Source of the DNA: an uncultured Sutterella sp.
Lineage (GTDB): Bacteria > Pseudomonadota > Gammaproteobacteria > Burkholderiales > Burkholderiaceae_F
NCBI GenBank assembly: GCA_905201055.1
Contig: CAJKMT010000045.1
Span: 1-14,014 of the forward strand
Reading direction: 5' to 3'
DNA length: 14,014 nucleotides
Under the pieces are notes generated by a model. The model was given only the letters and a program-made list of their open reading frames with translations. It did not search any database and was not told the origin of the DNA. Of this stretch, positions 12,466 through 14,014 are shown one piece after another; the stretch's first letter is position 1; every line of letters starts with the position of its first letter. The position numbers were made by a program, and so were the translations under genes.

Positions 12466-14014
12466 TGTCTGTTTCCTTTGATGGCATCAAGGTGTTTTTT
12501 CAAGTATTGACCCGTCACACTCTTTTTGTTTTTAATAATCTGAGCGGGCGTGCCGCAAGCGATAATCTCTCCGCCCGCTTCTCCTCCGTCCGGTCCCATA
12601 TCCACTACCCAATCAGCCGAGGCAATCACATCCAGGTTGTGTTCGATAATGACAACCGTATTGCCGGCATCTCTGAGTTTTTTCACCACTTCCACGAGCA
12701 TTTTGACATCTTCAAAGTGCAGACCGGTTGTCGGTTCGTCCAAAATATAAAGAGTTTTTGAAGTGTCTTTTCTGGATAACTCAAGCGCAAGTTTCATGCG
12801 TTGAGCTTCGCCGCCGGATAAAGTCAGTGCGCTTTGACCGAGTTTAACGTAACCCAAACCGACATCGGCCAGGGTTTCCAGCTTGCGGCTGATCACCGGG
12901 TGAGCAGAAAATATTTTTCTGGCTTCATCCACTGTTAAATTCAAAACCTCAGCAATGTTGAGCCCCCGATACAAAACTTCCAATGTTTCACGGTTATAGC
13001 GCTGACCGTGACAATGCTCGCAGGGAACATACATATCGGGCAGGAAATTCATTTCCACCTTGATAAAGCCTTCGCCCTGACACGCTTCACAGCGTCCGCC
13101 CTTGACGTTAAAGCTGAAGCGCCCCGCGTCATAACCTCTTTCTCTTGCGGTCGGTGTTTGCGCGAACAAATCCCGAATGGGCGTAAATAGTCCCGTGTAA
13201 GTGGCGGGATTGGATCTCGGAGAACGACCGATAGGACTTTGATCAACATTGATGACCTTGTCGAAATATTCAACACCTTCGAGTCGCTCAAAAGCTTCCG
13301 GAACAGCGCTTGCACGGTACAGTTTTTGCGCCATTGCCCGATAAAGCGTGTCGTTAATCAAGGTAGACTTCCCCGAACCCGACACGCCGCTTACAACAGT
13401 GATCAGCCCCACCGGGATCTCCAGGCTGACATTTTTCAGATTGTGTCCCTTGGCTCCGATGACTTTGAGTACTTTATCGGTTTTGCGTTTTGGCTTTCCC
13501 GAAGGCAGCATGTTTTTCTTGCCGCTCAGGTATTGCCCCGTCAACGAATTGGGATTTCGGGTTATTTCCTGCGGTGTGCCGCTGGCGATGACTTCTCCGC
13601 CTTCTTCCCCGGCCTTTGGTCCCATATCCACCACAAAGTCTGCCTCACGGATCGTGTCTTCATCGTGTTCAACCACAATGACGGAATTACCCAAATCCCG
13701 CAACCGCTTCAACGTTTCGATCAAACGGTCGTTATCTCGCTGATGTAAACCGATCGACGGTTCATCGAGTACGTACATCACTCCGGTTAAACCGGATCCG
13801 ATCTGACTGGCTAAGCGAATGCGCTGAGCTTCACCGCCGGAAAGGGTTGTCGCCTGCTGACCGAGATGAATATAACCCAGTCCCACTTTTTGCAACAGTT
13901 CCAAACGGTTGCGGATGGACGGAATGGCATCGAAGAACTTATGCGCTTCGTCAACCGTCATATCCAGCACGTCGGCGATTGACTTGTCCTTATATTTGAC
14001 TTCCAGTGTTTCGC
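12462..14014 (-). CDS. uvrA: UvrABC system protein A, C-terminal part (gene runs off the right edge)
   Basis: About 516 C-terminal residues (family length roughly 940) of the UvrA damage-recognition ATPase of nucleotide excision repair. Reading from the right edge, the rest of the first ATPase domain is seen as signature LSGGEAQRIRLASQIG with Walker B VMYVLDEPSIGLH. The second domain has Walker A GVSGSGKST (about 13360-13390). The C-terminal zinc finger has CEAC and CEHC separated by 19 residues (about 13012-13095), then the second signature LSGGEAQRMKLA and Walker B LYILDEPTTGLH. The frame is open to the edge (residues ETLEVKYKDKSIADV precede the first internal ATG), so the real start is beyond the window. 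All zinc cysteines and ATPase motifs visible here are intact. Its TGA overlaps the rfbD start as GTGA. UvrA works with UvrB and UvrC, which are not in the window. Confidence 0.97.
   Translation of the reverse strand, partial: ETLEVKYKDKSIADVLDMTVDEAHKFFDAIPSIRNRLELLQKVGLGYIHLGQQATTLSGGEAQRIRLASQIGSGLTGVMYVLDEPSIGLHQRDNDRLIETLKRLRDLGNSVIVVEHDEDTIREADFVVDMGPKAGEEGGEVIASGTPQEITRNPNSLTGQYLSGKKNMLPSGKPKRKTDKVLKVIGAKGHNLKNVSLEIPVGLITVVSGVSGSGKSTLINDTLYRAMAQKLYRASAVPEAFERLEGVEYFDKVINVDQSPIGRSPRSNPATYTGLFTPIRDLFAQTPTARERGYDAGRFSFNVKGGRCEACQGEGFIKVEMNFLPDMYVPCEHCHGQRYNRETLEVLYRGLNIAEVLNLTVDEARKIFSAHPVISRKLETLADVGLGYVKLGQSALTLSGGEAQRMKLALELSRKDTSKTLYILDEPTTGLHFEDVKMLVEVVKKLRDAGNTVVIIEHNLDVIASADWVVDMGPDGGEAGGEIIACGTPAQIIKNKKSVTGQYLKKHLDAIKGNRQ

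Noticed and set aside
13239..13748. A 169-residue plus-strand frame opposite uvrA
   Set aside because: It runs antisense through the conserved ATPase region of uvrA; the protein-level motifs are all on the minus strand.
1..14014. CRISPR arrays, insertion sequences, tRNA or rRNA genes, phage genes, or a new defence system
   Set aside because: No regularly spaced repeats, transposase motifs, cloverleaf or ribosomal sequence were found by eye. Almost all of the window is taken up by recognisable housekeeping or envelope genes.

Overview
The window reads as an ordinary chromosomal stretch from a Gram-negative proteobacterium. UvrA, RuvX, YqgE and ApaH are all of proteobacterial type. A patatin-linked outer-membrane beta-barrel protein shows that the cell has an outer membrane, and pyruvate formate-lyase with its activase points to anaerobic or fermentative growth. 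The base composition is moderate (my impression is about half G+C), and the overall look would suit an anaerobic betaproteobacterium such as the Sutterellaceae. That placement is inference, not something the sequence proves.

Layout from left to right: the 3' end of pflB (+), a strong hairpin terminator, then pflA (+). An 800-base stretch (1241-2040) follows that holds no intact gene. It contains a hairpin, the DNA-binding half of a KdpE/OmpR-type response regulator on the minus strand, and, head to head with it, a plus-strand reading frame without a start that runs into an L-asparaginase gene. Next come asparaginase (+), a bidirectional terminator, galU (-), apaH (+), and the tightly overlapping minus-strand operon yqgE-ruvX-plsC (transcribed right to left). 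Then a YeaK-type aminoacyl-tRNA deacylase (+), a tandem pair of DUF2721 membrane proteins (+), a bidirectional terminator, a PlpD-like patatin/beta-barrel protein (-), galE (+), rfbD (-) and the 3' part of uvrA (-), which leaves the window on the right.

Functionally the genes fall into small independent units. These are anaerobic pyruvate cleavage (pflB/pflA), asparagine catabolism, nucleotide-sugar supply for surface polysaccharide (galU, galE, rfbD), nucleotide housekeeping and repair (apaH, ruvX, uvrA), phospholipid synthesis (plsC), translation quality control (YeaK-like), and outer-membrane or membrane proteins of unclear role (PlpD-like, DUF2721 pair).

Gene packing is very tight. Four start/stop or stop/stop overlaps of 4 bp are used (ATGA twice, GTGA once, TTAA twice among convergent pairs), and one terminator lies inside a neighbouring coding sequence. 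I see no CRISPR array, insertion sequence, tRNA, rRNA or obvious defence system. The points most worth a second look are the broken locus at 1284-2028, the DUF2721 pair with its promoter, the galE terminator embedded in rfbD, and the convergent stop codons shared on the palindrome TTAA.
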